NCBI RefSeq assembly: GCF_030846195.1
Contig: NZ_JAVCWH010000006.1
Span: 1-64,000 of the forward strand
Length of the DNA stretch: 64,000 nucleotides
Direction: 5' to 3'
Origin: Paracoccus yibinensis
Lineage (GTDB): Bacteria; Pseudomonadota; Alphaproteobacteria; Rhodobacterales; Rhodobacteraceae
Below are positions 17,129 through 26,452 of this stretch, in pieces (within the stretch, counting starts at the first letter, position 1; the number at the start of each line of letters is the position of its first letter). Position numbers and translations under genes: made by a program. A model generated the notes under the pieces. The model saw only the letters and a list, made by a program, of their open reading frames with translations, did not search any database and was not told the origin of the DNA.

Positions 17129-17248
17129 ACATTACACCAGAATGCACATTTCTGTTTACGATGTAATGTGTGGCCTGCTATAAGCTGACCAATCGGTCGA
17201 TGAATTGGGAGAATCATCGGCTTCATCTGAAAATTACTGGGGGTCTGC
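17129..17248 (+). promoter_or_regulatory. paaJ-paaY operon promoter with two operators
   Basis: ACATTACA (17129-17136) and TGTAATGT (17162-17169) form a perfect 8-bp inverted repeat with 25 bases between the arms, a plausible PaaX site. TTTACG (17155-17160) and CTATAA (17178-17183), 17 bases apart, make a candidate promoter that the right arm overlaps. GCTGACCAATCGGT (17184-17197), just after the -10, matches 10 of 14 bases of the PaaR-like palindrome at 29756-29769. All are read directly; the protein assignments are inferred from the two repressor genes present. Confidence 0.6.
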
Positions 17249-18454
17249 ATGTCCGAAGCCTTCATCTGCGATGCGATCCGCACGCCGGTCGGCCGTTACG
17301 GCGGGGCGCTTGCCACGATCCGCGCCGACGACCTGGCCGCCCTGCCCTTGCAGGCGCTGATGTCGCGCAACCCCGATGTGGACTGGTCCGCCGTGGACGA
17401 CGTGATCCTGGGCTGCGCCAACCAGGCGGGCGAGGATAACCGCAACGTGGCGCGCATGGCCGTGCTGCTGTCGGGAATGCCCATCGGCGTGCCGGGCACC
17501 ACGGTCAACCGGCTGTGCGGGTCGGGGATGGATGCCATCGGCATGGCGGCGCGGGCGATCCGGGCGGGCGACTGCGACTTCATGGTCGCGGGCGGGGTCG
17601 AGTCGATGACCCGCGCGCCCTTCGTGATGCCCAAGGCGGAAACTGCCTTTGCGCGCGCCAACGCCGTCTATGACACGACCATCGGCTGGCGCTTTCCGAA
17701 CCCGGCGCTGCGCAAGGCTTACGGCACCGACTCGATGCCCGAAACCGCCGATAACGTGGCCGCCGATTACGGCATCAGCCGTGCCGACCAGGACGCCTTT
17801 GCCGCCCGGTCGCAGGACCGCTGGGCTGCCGCGCAGGCTGCGGGAATCTTCCGGGACGAGATCGTGCCGGTGCATGTGCCCCAGAAGAAGGGCGATCACC
17901 TTACCGTCGATACCGACGAACACCCGCGCCCCGGCACCACGGTCGAAACGCTTGCCAAGCTGAAGGGCGTGAACGGCCCCGACCTGACGGTGACGGCGGG
18001 CAACGCATCCGGCGTGAACGACGGGGCGGCCGCCCTTGCGATCCTGTCCAAGGACGCGGCCCGCGCCCAGGGCCTGACGCCCAAGGCGCGGATCGTCGCC
18101 ATGGCGGCGGCGGGGGTCGAGCCGCGCATCATGGGCATCGGCCCGGTGCCTGCGGTGCGCAAGGTCCTGGCCCGCGCAAAGATGTCGCTGGACCAGATGG
18201 ATGTGATAGAATTGAACGAAGCCTTTGCCGCACAGGGCCTGGCCGTGCTTCGTGACCTGGGAATTGCCGACGACGATCCGCGCGTGAACCCGAATGGCGG
18301 GGCCATCGCCATCGGGCATCCGCTGGGCATGTCCGGCGCACGCCTTGTCACCACCGCGATGTACCAGCTGATCCGCAGCGGCGGGCGCTACGGCCTTTGC
18401 ACCATGTGCGTCGGCGTGGGCCAGGGCATCGCCATCATTATCGAACGCGTCTGA
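17249..18454 (+). CDS. paaJ: 3-oxoadipyl-CoA/3-oxo-5,6-dehydrosuberyl-CoA thiolase
   Basis: The 401-residue thiolase performs the chain-shortening steps of phenylacetate breakdown, yielding acetyl-CoA and succinyl-CoA. The acylated cysteine is C90 in [10 protein letters not shown], the base histidine lies in [14 protein letters not shown], and the second active cysteine is about C387 in [23 protein letters not shown] is the remaining family block. Its close paralogue pcaF at 45834-47035 carries a frameshift, so this copy may serve both pathways. It is the first gene of the operon, 12 bases ahead of paaA. Confidence 0.92.
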   Translation: MSEAFICDAIRTPVGRYGGALATIRADDLAALPLQALMSRNPDVDWSAVDDVILGCANQAGEDNRNVARMAVLLSGMPIGVPGTTVNRLCGSGMDAIGMAARAIRAGDCDFMVAGGVESMTRAPFVMPKAETAFARANAVYDTTIGWRFPNPALRKAYGTDSMPETADNVAADYGISRADQDAFAARSQDRWAAAQAAGIFRDEIVPVHVPQKKGDHLTVDTDEHPRPGTTVETLAKLKGVNGPDLTVTAGNASGVNDGAAALAILSKDAARAQGLTPKARIVAMAAAGVEPRIMGIGPVPAVRKVLARAKMSLDQMDVIELNEAFAAQGLAVLRDLGIADDDPRVNPNGGAIAIGHPLGMSGARLVTTAMYQLIRSGGRYGLCTMCVGVGQGIAIIIERV

Positions 18455-18466
18455 GGGGGAACTGCC

Positions 18467-19465
18467 ATGTATGCACAGATGGTCAAATCCGAGGGTTCGA
18501 AATCCCGCGACGAGATGACGCCCGAGGAAATCGCTTTCCAGGAGCGTATCGACCGGAACGAGAAGATCGAGCCGAAGGAATGGATGCCCGAGGGCTATCG
18601 CAAGACGCTGATCCGCCAGATCGGGCAACATGCGCATAGCGAGATCGTGGGGCAGCTTCCCGAAGGCAACTGGATCACCCGCGCGCCCACGCTGGAACGC
18701 AAGGCGATCCTGCTGGCGAAGGTCCAGGACGAGGCGGGGCATGGGTTGTATCTTTACTGCGCCGCCGAGACGCTGGGCGTCAGCCGCGACGAGCTACTGG
18801 AAAAGCTGCACAGCGGCAACATGAAGTATTCGTCGATCTTCAACTATCCGACGCTGACCTGGGCCGACATGGGCGCGGTGGGCTGGCTGGTGGACGGCGC
18901 GGCGATCATGAACCAGGTGCCGTTGCAGCGCACGTCCTATGGTCCCTATTCCCGCGCGATGATCCGCATCTGCAAGGAGGAATCGTTCCACCAGCGGCAG
19001 GGTTACGACATCATGATGAAGATGTGCGCGGGCACCCCGGAACAGAAGGCGATGGCGCAGGATGCGCTCAACCGCTTCTGGTATCCGGCGCTGATGATGT
19101 TCGGGCCGTCGGACAAGGACTCGGTCCATTCCGCGCAGTCGATGGCGTGGAAGATCAAGATGAACACGAATGATGAACTGCGCCAGAAGTTCGTGGACCA
19201 GACTGTGCCGCAGGCCGAATACCTGGGCCTGACCGTTCCCGACCCCGACCTGAAGTGGAACGAGGAAAAGGGCGGCTACGATTTCAGCGAGCCCGACTGG
19301 TCGGAGTTCTTCGCGGTGATCGCAGGGAATGGCCCCTGCAACGCCGAACGCCTGGGCGCCCGCGTCAAGGCTTGGGAGGACGGCGCATGGTTCCGCGACG
19401 GCCTGATGGCGCACGCCGCCAAGGCCGATGAACGCGCCCGCGCCGCCCGCCACGCCGCAGAATAG
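18467..19465 (+). CDS. paaA: phenylacetyl-CoA 1,2-epoxidase catalytic subunit A
   Basis: The 332-residue protein is the di-iron oxygenase subunit that, with PaaC as partner, epoxidises the ring of phenylacetyl-CoA. The iron-ligand helices are visible in [20 protein letters not shown] and [39 protein letters not shown] is a family signature. Length and start agree with characterised PaaA. It sits in the canonical order paaABCDE with short gaps. Confidence 0.96.
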   Translation: MYAQMVKSEGSKSRDEMTPEEIAFQERIDRNEKIEPKEWMPEGYRKTLIRQIGQHAHSEIVGQLPEGNWITRAPTLERKAILLAKVQDEAGHGLYLYCAAETLGVSRDELLEKLHSGNMKYSSIFNYPTLTWADMGAVGWLVDGAAIMNQVPLQRTSYGPYSRAMIRICKEESFHQRQGYDIMMKMCAGTPEQKAMAQDALNRFWYPALMMFGPSDKDSVHSAQSMAWKIKMNTNDELRQKFVDQTVPQAEYLGLTVPDPDLKWNEEKGGYDFSEPDWSEFFAVIAGNGPCNAERLGARVKAWEDGAWFRDGLMAHAAKADERARAARHAAE

Positions 19466-19517
19466 GAACGCGCCCCCGCGCGCCCAGCCACAACCCGCAT
19501 CTTTGGGAGGAGCCATC

Positions 19518-19802
19518 ATGTCCAGCGAATGGCCGCTTTGGGAAATCTTCATCCGGGGCCAGCACGGCCTCAACCACCGGCACGTCGGCAGCCTGCACGC
19601 GCCCGATGCCGAGATGGCGATCCGCAACGCCCGCGACGTCTATACCCGCCGGAACGAAGGGGTGTCGATCTGGGTGGTGCGGTCGAACGACATCACCGCG
19701 TCCTCGCCCTCGGAAAAGGGGCCGCTTTATGACCCGTCGAACAGCAAGGTCTATCGCCACCCGACCTTCTTCGACATTCCCGACGAAGTGGGGCACATGT
19801 GA
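19518..19802 (+). CDS. paaB: phenylacetyl-CoA epoxidase structural subunit B
   Basis: The 94-residue protein is PaaB, the small subunit that bridges PaaAC heterodimers. WPLWEIFIRGQHGLNHRHVG at the start and DARNARDVY-type text (AIRNARDVYTRRNEGVSIWV) are diagnostic. ATG at 19518 follows GGGAGGAG; the longer frame opening at 19428 overlaps the end of paaA and is not used. The stop overlaps the paaC start. Confidence 0.95.
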   Translation: MSSEWPLWEIFIRGQHGLNHRHVGSLHAPDAEMAIRNARDVYTRRNEGVSIWVVRSNDITASSPSEKGPLYDPSNSKVYRHPTFFDIPDEVGHM

Positions 19803-20653
19803 TGCCGTCCCTTCCCGACATGACCACCCCGAACCTGACGGCACTTGCCGGTCAGGCCCTGGCCGACAGCGGCCATGTTCAGGTGCCCGCCCCCGATGCC
19901 GGGCAGGAACAGTTTTCCGAGTGGCTGCAACGGCTGGGCGACAACTGCCTGATCCTGGGCCATCGCGTGTCCGAATGGTGCGGCCACGCCCCGGTGCTGG
20001 AGGAAGACATCGCGCTTGCCAACCAGGCGCTTGACCTGATCGGCCAGTGCCAGTTGTGGCTGGGCCTTGCCGCCGAGGTCGAGGGCAAGGGCCGCGACGC
20101 CGATGCGCTGGCCTATCTGCGCGACGCGGGGGCCTTCCGCAACCTGCTGCTGGTGGAACTGCCGAATGGCGATTTCGGCGTGACCCTGATGCGCCAGTTC
20201 CTGTTCGACGCCTTCCATATTGAACTTCTGCGGGCGCTGAAAACGTCATCCGACAACCGCGTGGCGGACATCGCCGCCAAGGCCGAGAAAGAGGTCGCCT
20301 ATCACCTGGAACGCTCGGCCGACTTGGTGATCCGGCTGGGCGACGGCACGGACGAAAGCCATCAGCGAATGCAGGCCGCGCTGACAAAGCTGTGGTCCTA
20401 TACGGGCGAGATGTTCCTCGACGACGCCGTCGATCAGGCCATGGCGGATGCCGGGATCGCGCCCCTGCCGTCCTCGCTGCAACCCGCCTGGGACAAGACC
20501 GTCGCGGCGGTTCTGGACGAGGCGACCTTGGCTGCGCCAACTGGCGCATGGCAGCACAAGGGCGGGAAAAAGGGCATCCACACCGAACACCTGGGCTATA
20601 TCCTGGCCGAGATGCAGTTCCTGCAGCGCGCCTATCCCGGCGCCAAGTGGTGA
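19802..20653 (+). CDS. paaC: phenylacetyl-CoA epoxidase structural subunit C
   Basis: The 283-residue ferritin-like protein is PaaC, the non-catalytic partner of PaaA. LGDNCLILGHRVSEWCGHAP and NQALDLIGQCQLWLGLAAEV near the N-terminus and RQFLFDAFHIELLRALKTSS are typical. ATG at 19802 overlaps the paaB stop by one base (TGATG). PaaC keeps the four-helix fold but lost iron ligands in the family; nothing here argues against that. Confidence 0.94.
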   Translation: MPSLPDMTTPNLTALAGQALADSGHVQVPAPDAGQEQFSEWLQRLGDNCLILGHRVSEWCGHAPVLEEDIALANQALDLIGQCQLWLGLAAEVEGKGRDADALAYLRDAGAFRNLLLVELPNGDFGVTLMRQFLFDAFHIELLRALKTSSDNRVADIAAKAEKEVAYHLERSADLVIRLGDGTDESHQRMQAALTKLWSYTGEMFLDDAVDQAMADAGIAPLPSSLQPAWDKTVAAVLDEATLAAPTGAWQHKGGKKGIHTEHLGYILAEMQFLQRAYPGAKW

Positions 20654-20657
20654 TGCA

Positions 20658-21179
20658 ATGGCAACCACGACGCTGCCCCATACCGACCAGATCTGGGAAT
20701 GGCTGTCGCAGGTGCCGGACCCGGAAATCCCGGTCATCAGCCTGACCGACCTGGGCATCATCCGGGACGTTCAATGGCAGGGCGATACCCTGGTCGTGAC
20801 GGTCACGCCCACCTATTCAGGCTGCCCCGCGACCGGCATCATCAACCTGGACATCGAGTCCGCCCTGCGCGCCCACGGGATTCAGAAGCTGGAACTGAAG
20901 CGCCAGCTTTCCCCCGCCTGGACGACCGAGTGGATCACCGCCGAGGGGCGCGAGAAGCTGCGCGCCTATGGCATCGCGCCCCCCGTCGATGGCACGGCGG
21001 CGGATGGGGTGCTGGCGGGACGCGTGTCGCGTCTGATGGGCAACAACCTGACCATCCAGTGCCCGCGCTGCGGATCGACGCATACGCAAAAGGTCAGCCA
21101 GTTCGGCTCGACCCCCTGCAAGGCCAGCTATCGCTGCGCCGACTGTCTGGAACCCTTCGACTATTTCAAGTGCATCTGA
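20658..21179 (+). CDS. paaD: PaaD, iron-sulfur maturation protein of the epoxidase
   Basis: The 173-residue protein has an N-terminal DUF59/MIP18 domain (DPEIPVISLTDLGIIRDVQW, TPTYSGCPATGIINLDIESA). Its C-terminal cysteine-rich domain is CPRCGSTHTQKVSQFG with later Cys residues in PCKASYRCADCLEPFDYFKC. PaaD is thought to help install the PaaE iron-sulfur cluster or otherwise assemble the epoxidase. The start at 20658 lies four bases after the paaC stop. Confidence 0.94.
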   Translation: MATTTLPHTDQIWEWLSQVPDPEIPVISLTDLGIIRDVQWQGDTLVVTVTPTYSGCPATGIINLDIESALRAHGIQKLELKRQLSPAWTTEWITAEGREKLRAYGIAPPVDGTAADGVLAGRVSRLMGNNLTIQCPRCGSTHTQKVSQFGSTPCKASYRCADCLEPFDYFKCI

Positions 21180-21216
21180 CTGCACTCCCCCTAGACGCCC
21201 AAGGAAAGACACCCCG

Positions 21217-22290
21217 ATGGCACGCTTTCTGCCCCTGAAGGTCACCGATGTGCGCCGCGAAACCCGCGATGCGGTCGTCGTGACCCTTGCCCCGCGCGAG
21301 GAAGACCGCGCGCTGTTCGACTTCACCCAAGGGCAATACCTGACCTTCCGCCGCAGCTTCGACGGAGAGGAGTTGCGCCGGTCCTATTCCATCTGCGCGG
21401 GCGTCGATGACGGCTGCCTGCAGGTGGGCATCAAGCGCGTCGATGGCGGTGCCTTCTCCACCTGGGCCAACGAGAACCTGGCCCCGGGCGACATGATCGA
21501 GGCGATGCCGCCGATGGGCAAGTTCTCGATGCCGCTGGACCCGGACGCCGCGCGTCACTACGTGGGCTTTGCCGCAGGATCGGGGATCACGCCGGTCCTG
21601 TCGATCGTGAAGACCGTGCTGCGGCGGGAACCGAAGTCGCGCTTCACCCTGGTCTATGCCAACCGCCAGATCAGCAGCATCATGTTCCGCGAGGAGCTGG
21701 AGGATCTGAAGAACCTGCACCTGGGCCGCTTCTCGGTCCTGCATGTGCTGGAAAGCGAGGCGCAGGAGATCGACCTGTTCACCGGCCGCATCGACGCCGC
21801 CAAGATGACTGCGCTGTTCGACCGCTGGATCGACGCCAAATCGGTGGATGCCGCCTTCATCTGCGGGCCGGAACCGATGATGCTGACCGTGGCGCAGTCG
21901 CTGCGCGACCATGGGCTGCGCGACGACCAGATCCGGTTCGAGTTGTTCGCATCAAGCCAGCCAGGCCGCGCCAAGGCCCGTCCGGTGTCCAAGGCCACGG
22001 ATGCGGGCGAGGGAACGCAGGCCACCGTCACCCTGGACGGCGCCACCCGCGTCTTCACCATGCCGCGCGAAGGCCAGACGATCCTGGACGCCGCCATCGC
22101 CGCCAACCTGGACGCGCCCTATTCCTGCAAGGCGGGCGTCTGTTCCACCTGCCGTTGCAAGGTCCTGGAAGGCGAGGTCGAGATGGCGGTGAACCACGCG
22201 CTTGAGGATTACGAGGTCCGCGCGGGCTATGTCCTGTCCTGCCAGTCCTATCCGCTGACCGACCGCGTGGTCGTCACCTATGACGAGTGA
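21217..22290 (+). CDS. paaE: phenylacetyl-CoA epoxidase reductase
   Basis: The 357-residue protein feeds electrons from NADPH to PaaA. An FAD-binding barrel (RRSYSICAGV, the RxYS flavin motif), an NAD(P) domain (GFAAGSGITPVLSIVKTVL, FICGPEPMMLT) and a C-terminal plant-type ferredoxin domain follow in order. The [2Fe-2S] cysteines are in YSCKAGVCSTCRCKVLEGEV and the later LSCQSYP. It continues the canonical paaABCDE order. Confidence 0.95.
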   Translation: MARFLPLKVTDVRRETRDAVVVTLAPREEDRALFDFTQGQYLTFRRSFDGEELRRSYSICAGVDDGCLQVGIKRVDGGAFSTWANENLAPGDMIEAMPPMGKFSMPLDPDAARHYVGFAAGSGITPVLSIVKTVLRREPKSRFTLVYANRQISSIMFREELEDLKNLHLGRFSVLHVLESEAQEIDLFTGRIDAAKMTALFDRWIDAKSVDAAFICGPEPMMLTVAQSLRDHGLRDDQIRFELFASSQPGRAKARPVSKATDAGEGTQATVTLDGATRVFTMPREGQTILDAAIAANLDAPYSCKAGVCSTCRCKVLEGEVEMAVNHALEDYEVRAGYVLSCQSYPLTDRVVVTYDE

Positions 22291-22297
22291 GGGTGCA

Positions 22298-23050
22298 ATG
22301 TCCGACACGATGAACATCGAGGACTATCTGGCCCAGGGCGGCATGCTGACCGCGCCCGGCAACGTGCCCGCCCGCTATCGCGGCGAGTTGATGCGGCTGA
22401 TGTCGTCCTTCGTGGACAGCGAACTGGCGGCCTCGGCCGGGTTTGCGTCCTCGATCAACTTCGCGCCGGGCATCAAGGAACGCATCGCGGCCAGCCGGAT
22501 TACCCTGGAAAAGGCCGACCATGCGGAACGCGTGCTGGCGGTGATGGGCGATTTCGGCACCGACACGCGCCGCTATCAGATGCAACACGACTGGGCCGCG
22601 CGGGTTGATCGCGACAGCGACCTGGGCGCCACGCGCCGGGAAGGCGACATGCGCCTGTCGGTCTTCCACTATCCGATCACCGGCTGGACCGATGCGGTGG
22701 TGATGAACGTGCTGCAAGGCCTTGCCACCGGCGTTCAGATGGAAGAACTGAGCCGCGTCTCCTATGCCCCCCTGGCCGAGGTTTTCCGCGCGATCGCCCC
22801 GCGCGAGGCGCGCCACGCCGAACTGGGTCTGGAAGGGCTGAGGCGGATCGTGGAAACCGACGCGGGCCGCGCGCAGGCGCAGGCCAGCATCGCCTATTGG
22901 CGCCCCCGCGTGGCGGCGGGCTTCGGTGCAGCGAACTCGTCCCGCTATGACACGCAGGCGCGTTTCGGCATCCGCCATACCCCGAACGAGACGCTGCTGG
23001 CCCGCTGGGAACAGCTGACCGACGAACATCTGGCCGCCCTGGGTCTCTGA
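22298..23050 (+). CDS. PaaA/PaaC-like ferritin-fold protein of unknown role
   Basis: The 250-residue protein belongs to the phenylacetic acid catabolic protein family (PaaA/PaaC fold) but is neither PaaA nor PaaC, both of which are already present. It keeps likely di-iron ligands: a glutamate in SFVDSELAASAG, EKADHAERVLAVMGDFG, MEELSRVSYAPLAEVF, and the ExxH-type PREARHAELGLEGLRR. TRREGDMRLSVFHYPITGWT sits between the helix pairs. It lies between paaE and paaZ with an 8-base gap after paaE, so it is expressed with the epoxidase. It may be an extra oxygenase, a protective or assembly factor, or a variant subunit. ATG at 22298 is preferred to a GTG-type start inside paaE. Confidence 0.8.
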   Translation: MSDTMNIEDYLAQGGMLTAPGNVPARYRGELMRLMSSFVDSELAASAGFASSINFAPGIKERIAASRITLEKADHAERVLAVMGDFGTDTRRYQMQHDWAARVDRDSDLGATRREGDMRLSVFHYPITGWTDAVVMNVLQGLATGVQMEELSRVSYAPLAEVFRAIAPREARHAELGLEGLRRIVETDAGRAQAQASIAYWRPRVAAGFGAANSSRYDTQARFGIRHTPNETLLARWEQLTDEHLAALGL

Positions 23051-23085
23051 CCCTGGCGGCTTTTGAAGAACTGGAAGGACAAGCC

Positions 23086-25149
23086 ATGACCATCACGCTT
23101 CGCGCTCCGCGCCGCCTGGAAAGCCATGTCTGCGGGGAATGGGTGCCCGGCGCGAAAGAAGGGCAGACCCTTCTGGACGCGGCCACCGGCGCGCCGGTGG
23201 CGACCATCGATTCCACCGGCATCGACTTCGCGGCGGCGCTTGACTATGGCCGGACAAAGGCCGGGCCGAAGCTGCGCGCCATGACCTTTCACGAACGCGC
23301 CGGCATGTTGAAGGCGCTTGGCCTGGCGCTGATGGCCCAGAAGGAAGACTTCTACACTGAGAGCCTGCATACCGGCGCCACCCGCGCCGATGGCTGGGTG
23401 GACATCGAGGGCGGCATCGGCACCATGCTGACCTTCGCCTCCAAGGGCCGCCGCGAACTGCCCAATACCCGCGTGCTGACTGACGGCGATGTCGAACTGC
23501 TGTCCAAAGACAACACGTTCAGCGCCCAGCATATCCTGTCGCCGCTGCATGGGGTTGCAATTCACATCAACGCCTTCAACTTTCCCGTCTGGGGGATGCT
23601 GGAAAAGATCGCGCCGACGCTGCTGGCGGGCGTGCCCTGCCTGGTGAAGCCCGCCAGCCAGACCGCATATCTGACCGAACTGGTGGCGCGCCGCATCATC
23701 GACACGGGCATCCTGCCCGATGGCGCGCTGCAACTGGTCTGCGGATCGGTGGGCGACCTGCTGGACCACGTGACCGAACAGGACGCCGTGACCTTCACCG
23801 GGTCCGCCCACACGGGGCGCAAGCTGAAGACGCATCCGGCGATCGTGCAGCATTCCGTCCGCTTCACGATGGAGGCCGACAGCCTGAACGCCACCATCCT
23901 TGGCCCCGACGCGGTGGCGGGCACGCCCGAGTTTGACCTGTTCGTGAAGGAGGTCGCGCGCGAGATGACCTCGAAGGCGGGCCAGAAATGCACCGCCATC
24001 CGCCGCGTCATCGCCCCGCGCGGGCAGGTGGACGCGCTGATCGCCGCCCTGCGCGACCGGCTGGAGAAGACGGCCCTGGGGATGCCGGGCGACGAAGGGA
24101 CCCGGATGGGTCCGCTCGCCAGCCTCGGCCAGCGGGACGAGGTGCGGGCGCGCATCCGCGAATTGCAGGCGGTGGCCGAGATCGTCGCGGGCAACCCCGA
24201 CGATGTGCGGATCGCGTCCGGCGATGCGGAAAAGGGCGCCTTCCTGAACCCGGTCCTGCTTTACGCCGACAAGCCCTTCGAGGCGGCGGCGGTCCATGAT
24301 TGCGAGGCCTTCGGCCCGGTTTCCACCGTCATGGCCTATGACGATCTGGACGAAGCCGTGGCTTTGGCCGCGCGGGGGCGTGGCTCACTGGTGTCCTCGG
24401 TCTTCACCGACGACAAGGACGTGGCCGAACGCGTGGTTCTGGGCGTCGCGCCCTTCCACGGGCGGGTGCTGATCGGCAACCGCGCCTCGGCCAAGTCCTC
24501 CACCGGGCATGGCTCTCCCCTGGCGCCGCTGGTCCATGGGGGTCCGGGCCGCGCGGGCGGCGGCGAGGAGATGGGCGGCATCCGTGGCGTCAAGCACTTC
24601 ATGCAGCGCACCGCCGTCCAGGGCGCGCCGCGCCTGCTGTCGGCGGTGACAGGCCGCTGGATCGAAGGGGCGGATACGCAACAGGGGGAACACCCCTTCC
24701 GCAAGTCGCTGGCGGAACTGCGCATCGGCGACCAACTGGTCACGGCGGCGCGGCAAGTCACGCAGGAGGATGTCGAGCATTTCGCCCATTTCACCGGCGA
24801 CACCTTCTATGCCCACATGGACGCCGAGGCCGCCAAGGCCAACCCCTTCTTCGACGACCGCGTAGCCCATGGTTATCTGATCGCCTCCTTCGCCGCCGGG
24901 CTGTTCGTGGAACCCAATCCCGGCCCGGTCTTGGCGAATTACGGCGTGGACAACCTGCGTTTCCTGACCCCCGTCTATTTCGGCGACACGCTGCAGGTCC
25001 GCCTGACCTGCAAGGAGATCAACCCGCGCGAAAATGCAGGCCACGGAGAAGTCCGCTGGGACTGCCAGGTGACGAACCAGAAGAAAGAAGTGGTCGCGCA
25101 GTACGACGTGCTGACCATGGTCGCGAAAACCTGGCCGCCGGTGGAATGA
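23086..25149 (+). CDS. paaZ: bifunctional oxepin-CoA hydrolase/aldehyde dehydrogenase
   Basis: The 687-residue fusion opens the oxepin-CoA ring and oxidises the resulting aldehyde. The N-terminal aldehyde dehydrogenase (1 to about 520) has the catalytic glutamate in [13 protein letters not shown] and the catalytic cysteine in [13 protein letters not shown]. The C-terminal MaoC-like hydratase (about 540-680) has [11 protein letters not shown] and [20 protein letters not shown]. Both active sites look intact and the length is normal. The stop overlaps the paaY start. A second ring-opening dehydrogenase, paaN, is encoded at 29813. Confidence 0.95.
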   Translation: MTITLRAPRRLESHVCGEWVPGAKEGQTLLDAATGAPVATIDSTGIDFAAALDYGRTKAGPKLRAMTFHERAGMLKALGLALMAQKEDFYTESLHTGATRADGWVDIEGGIGTMLTFASKGRRELPNTRVLTDGDVELLSKDNTFSAQHILSPLHGVAIHINAFNFPVWGMLEKIAPTLLAGVPCLVKPASQTAYLTELVARRIIDTGILPDGALQLVCGSVGDLLDHVTEQDAVTFTGSAHTGRKLKTHPAIVQHSVRFTMEADSLNATILGPDAVAGTPEFDLFVKEVAREMTSKAGQKCTAIRRVIAPRGQVDALIAALRDRLEKTALGMPGDEGTRMGPLASLGQRDEVRARIRELQAVAEIVAGNPDDVRIASGDAEKGAFLNPVLLYADKPFEAAAVHDCEAFGPVSTVMAYDDLDEAVALAARGRGSLVSSVFTDDKDVAERVVLGVAPFHGRVLIGNRASAKSSTGHGSPLAPLVHGGPGRAGGGEEMGGIRGVKHFMQRTAVQGAPRLLSAVTGRWIEGADTQQGEHPFRKSLAELRIGDQLVTAARQVTQEDVEHFAHFTGDTFYAHMDAEAAKANPFFDDRVAHGYLIASFAAGLFVEPNPGPVLANYGVDNLRFLTPVYFGDTLQVRLTCKEINPRENAGHGEVRWDCQVTNQKKEVVAQYDVLTMVAKTWPPVE

Positions 25150-25763
25150 TGGCCAAGGTCTATTCCTGGGACGGCATCGTGCCGGTGATCGACCCGCAGG
25201 CCTTCGTCCACCCCGAAGCCGTGGTGATCGGCGACGTGATCGTGGATCCCGGCGTCTATGTCGGCCCCTGCGCCGTCCTGCGCGGCGATTTCGGGCGCAT
25301 TATCTTGCACGCGGGATCGAACGTGCAGGAAACCTGCGTGGTCCATTCCTTTCCCGGCAAGGATGTCGTGGTCGAGGAAGCAGGCCATATCGGCCACGGT
25401 GCCGTCCTGCACGGCTGCCATATCGGCCGGAATGCCATGGTCGGCATGAACGCCGTGGTCATGGACGAGGCGGTGGTGGGCGAGAACACGATCATTGCCG
25501 CCATGGCCTTCGTGAAGGCCGGGGCGCAGATCCCGCCGAACTCGCTGGCGGTCGGATCGCCCGCCAAGGTGGTGCGCGAGTTGTCGGCGGACGAGATCGC
25601 CTGGAAGCGCCAGGGCACCGGCGTCTATCAGCAGCTTGCAATCGAGGCAAAGACGAAACTGGCCCCGGCGGTGGCGCTGTCCGAGATTGAGCCGGACCGG
25701 CGGCGGGCCGAGGCGCCGCGATATGATCCGCTGGTCATGGCGCGGAAGGGTTTTGATCGGTAG
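25146..25763 (+). CDS. paaY: PaaY-type hexapeptide-repeat thioesterase
   Basis: The 205-residue left-handed beta-helix protein belongs to the gamma carbonic anhydrase-like group. Metal-ligand histidines are visible in [20 protein letters not shown] followed by [20 protein letters not shown]. PaaY hydrolyses dead-end CoA esters (such as 2-hydroxycyclohepta-1,4,6-triene-1-formyl-CoA) made when ring cleavage stalls. ATG at 25146 and 25149 are both possible; both overlap the paaZ stop. The TAG stop is the first three bases of a palindromic repeat. Confidence 0.88.
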   Translation: MMAKVYSWDGIVPVIDPQAFVHPEAVVIGDVIVDPGVYVGPCAVLRGDFGRIILHAGSNVQETCVVHSFPGKDVVVEEAGHIGHGAVLHGCHIGRNAMVGMNAVVMDEAVVGENTIIAAMAFVKAGAQIPPNSLAVGSPAKVVRELSADEIAWKRQGTGVYQQLAIEAKTKLAPAVALSEIEPDRRRAEAPRYDPLVMARKGFDR

Positions 25764-25826
25764 GGTGCGTGCTTGCACGCACCGTTTCGGTAGGCTGCAG
25801 GATGGTGCGTGCAAGCACGCACCCTA
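25761..25826. repeat. nested palindromic repeat (REP-like) with bidirectional hairpin
   Basis: Two perfect 23-bp inverted arms, 25761-25783 and 25804-25826, flank a 20-base spacer. Each arm is itself a palindrome (GGTGCGTGC-TT-GCACGCACC in the first). The element starts exactly with the paaY stop codon TAG and ends exactly with the parE stop codon on the other strand. It should fold into a long stem and could end transcription from both sides. It shares ATCGGTAGGGT with the hairpin at 50593-50631. Confidence 0.85.
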
Positions 25827-26123
25827 CAGAACGCCCTCCCAATCCCGGCCCGCCGTGAAAATCCGCAGGATCGTCACCGTTTCGTCACCCACGATGAAGG
25901 CCACGGTCAACCGGCGCTCGAAGCCGATGATCCGCAGATTCGGGCGGATATCGGCGCGAAGATGCCCGCGTTCAGATCCGACACCCAACCGCCTGCAAAA
26001 GCCCTCGACCCGCGAAAGATAGGCGATGGCGACCTGGGGCGATGCAGCATCGGCGATCCAGTCGTAAAGCGTGGCAAGATCCTCGGCCGCCTCGGGCGCG
26101 AAGACGACCTGGCGTTCCTTCAC
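25824..26123 (-). CDS. parE: ParE/RelE-family toxin
   Basis: The 99-residue protein fits the ParE branch of the RelE/ParE toxins: VVFAPEAAEDLATLYDWIAD at the start, AIAYLSRVEGFCRRLG in the middle and RRLTVAFIVGDETVTILRIF at the end. ParE toxins inhibit DNA gyrase. The start overlaps the stop of the antitoxin gene by four bases. The stop codon lies in the terminal three bases of a palindromic repeat, which implies that the original 3' end may have been changed by that element. The pair is an insertion between paaY and paaR. Confidence 0.88.
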   Translation of the reverse strand: MKERQVVFAPEAAEDLATLYDWIADAASPQVAIAYLSRVEGFCRRLGVGSERGHLRADIRPNLRIIGFERRLTVAFIVGDETVTILRIFTAGRDWEGVL

Positions 26124-26401
26124 GAGCGGCCTGCAAGCGCCCTGGCATGACGGGCGCGGATGGCCTCGAACACCCGATCCGCCGACAGGCCGCGCGCGGG
26201 GTCGGCCTCCATCGCGTCATAGACGGGCGCGACCTCCTCTCGCAGCCAGCGATCGACGGCGGCGTTGCGTTCCTGCAAGGCGCGCAATCCCGCCCGGACG
26301 ACCTCGCTGGCCGATGCATAGCTGCCCGAGGCGACAAGGTCGTCGATGAAGGCGGCATGTTCGGGGGGCAGGCTGACGGTGCGCTTTTCAACGGTGGCCA
26401 T
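26120..26401 (-). CDS. parD: ParD-family antitoxin
   Basis: The 93-residue protein has the ribbon-helix-helix start KRTVSLPPEHAAFIDDLVAS with SYASASEVVRAGLRALQERN, typical of ParD. The C-terminal half should wrap the ParE toxin. It is transcribed before parE with an ATGA overlap, as usual. An inverted repeat directly upstream is a likely autoregulatory site. Confidence 0.9.
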   Translation of the reverse strand: MATVEKRTVSLPPEHAAFIDDLVASGSYASASEVVRAGLRALQERNAAVDRWLREEVAPVYDAMEADPARGLSADRVFEAIRARHARALAGRS

Positions 26402-26416
26402 GGGTCTCTCCGGGCG

Positions 26417-26435
26417 GGTATGGGGAATTCATACC
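26417..26435 (-). promoter_or_regulatory. probable ParD autoregulatory operator
   Basis: GGTATG (26417-26422) and CATACC (26430-26435) form an inverted repeat with seven bases between the arms, 16 bases upstream of the parD start codon. Ribbon-helix-helix antitoxins bind such sites and repress their own operon. The repeat is seen directly; binding is inferred. Confidence 0.45.
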
Positions 26436-26452
26436 ACGCCTGATGCACCTTG

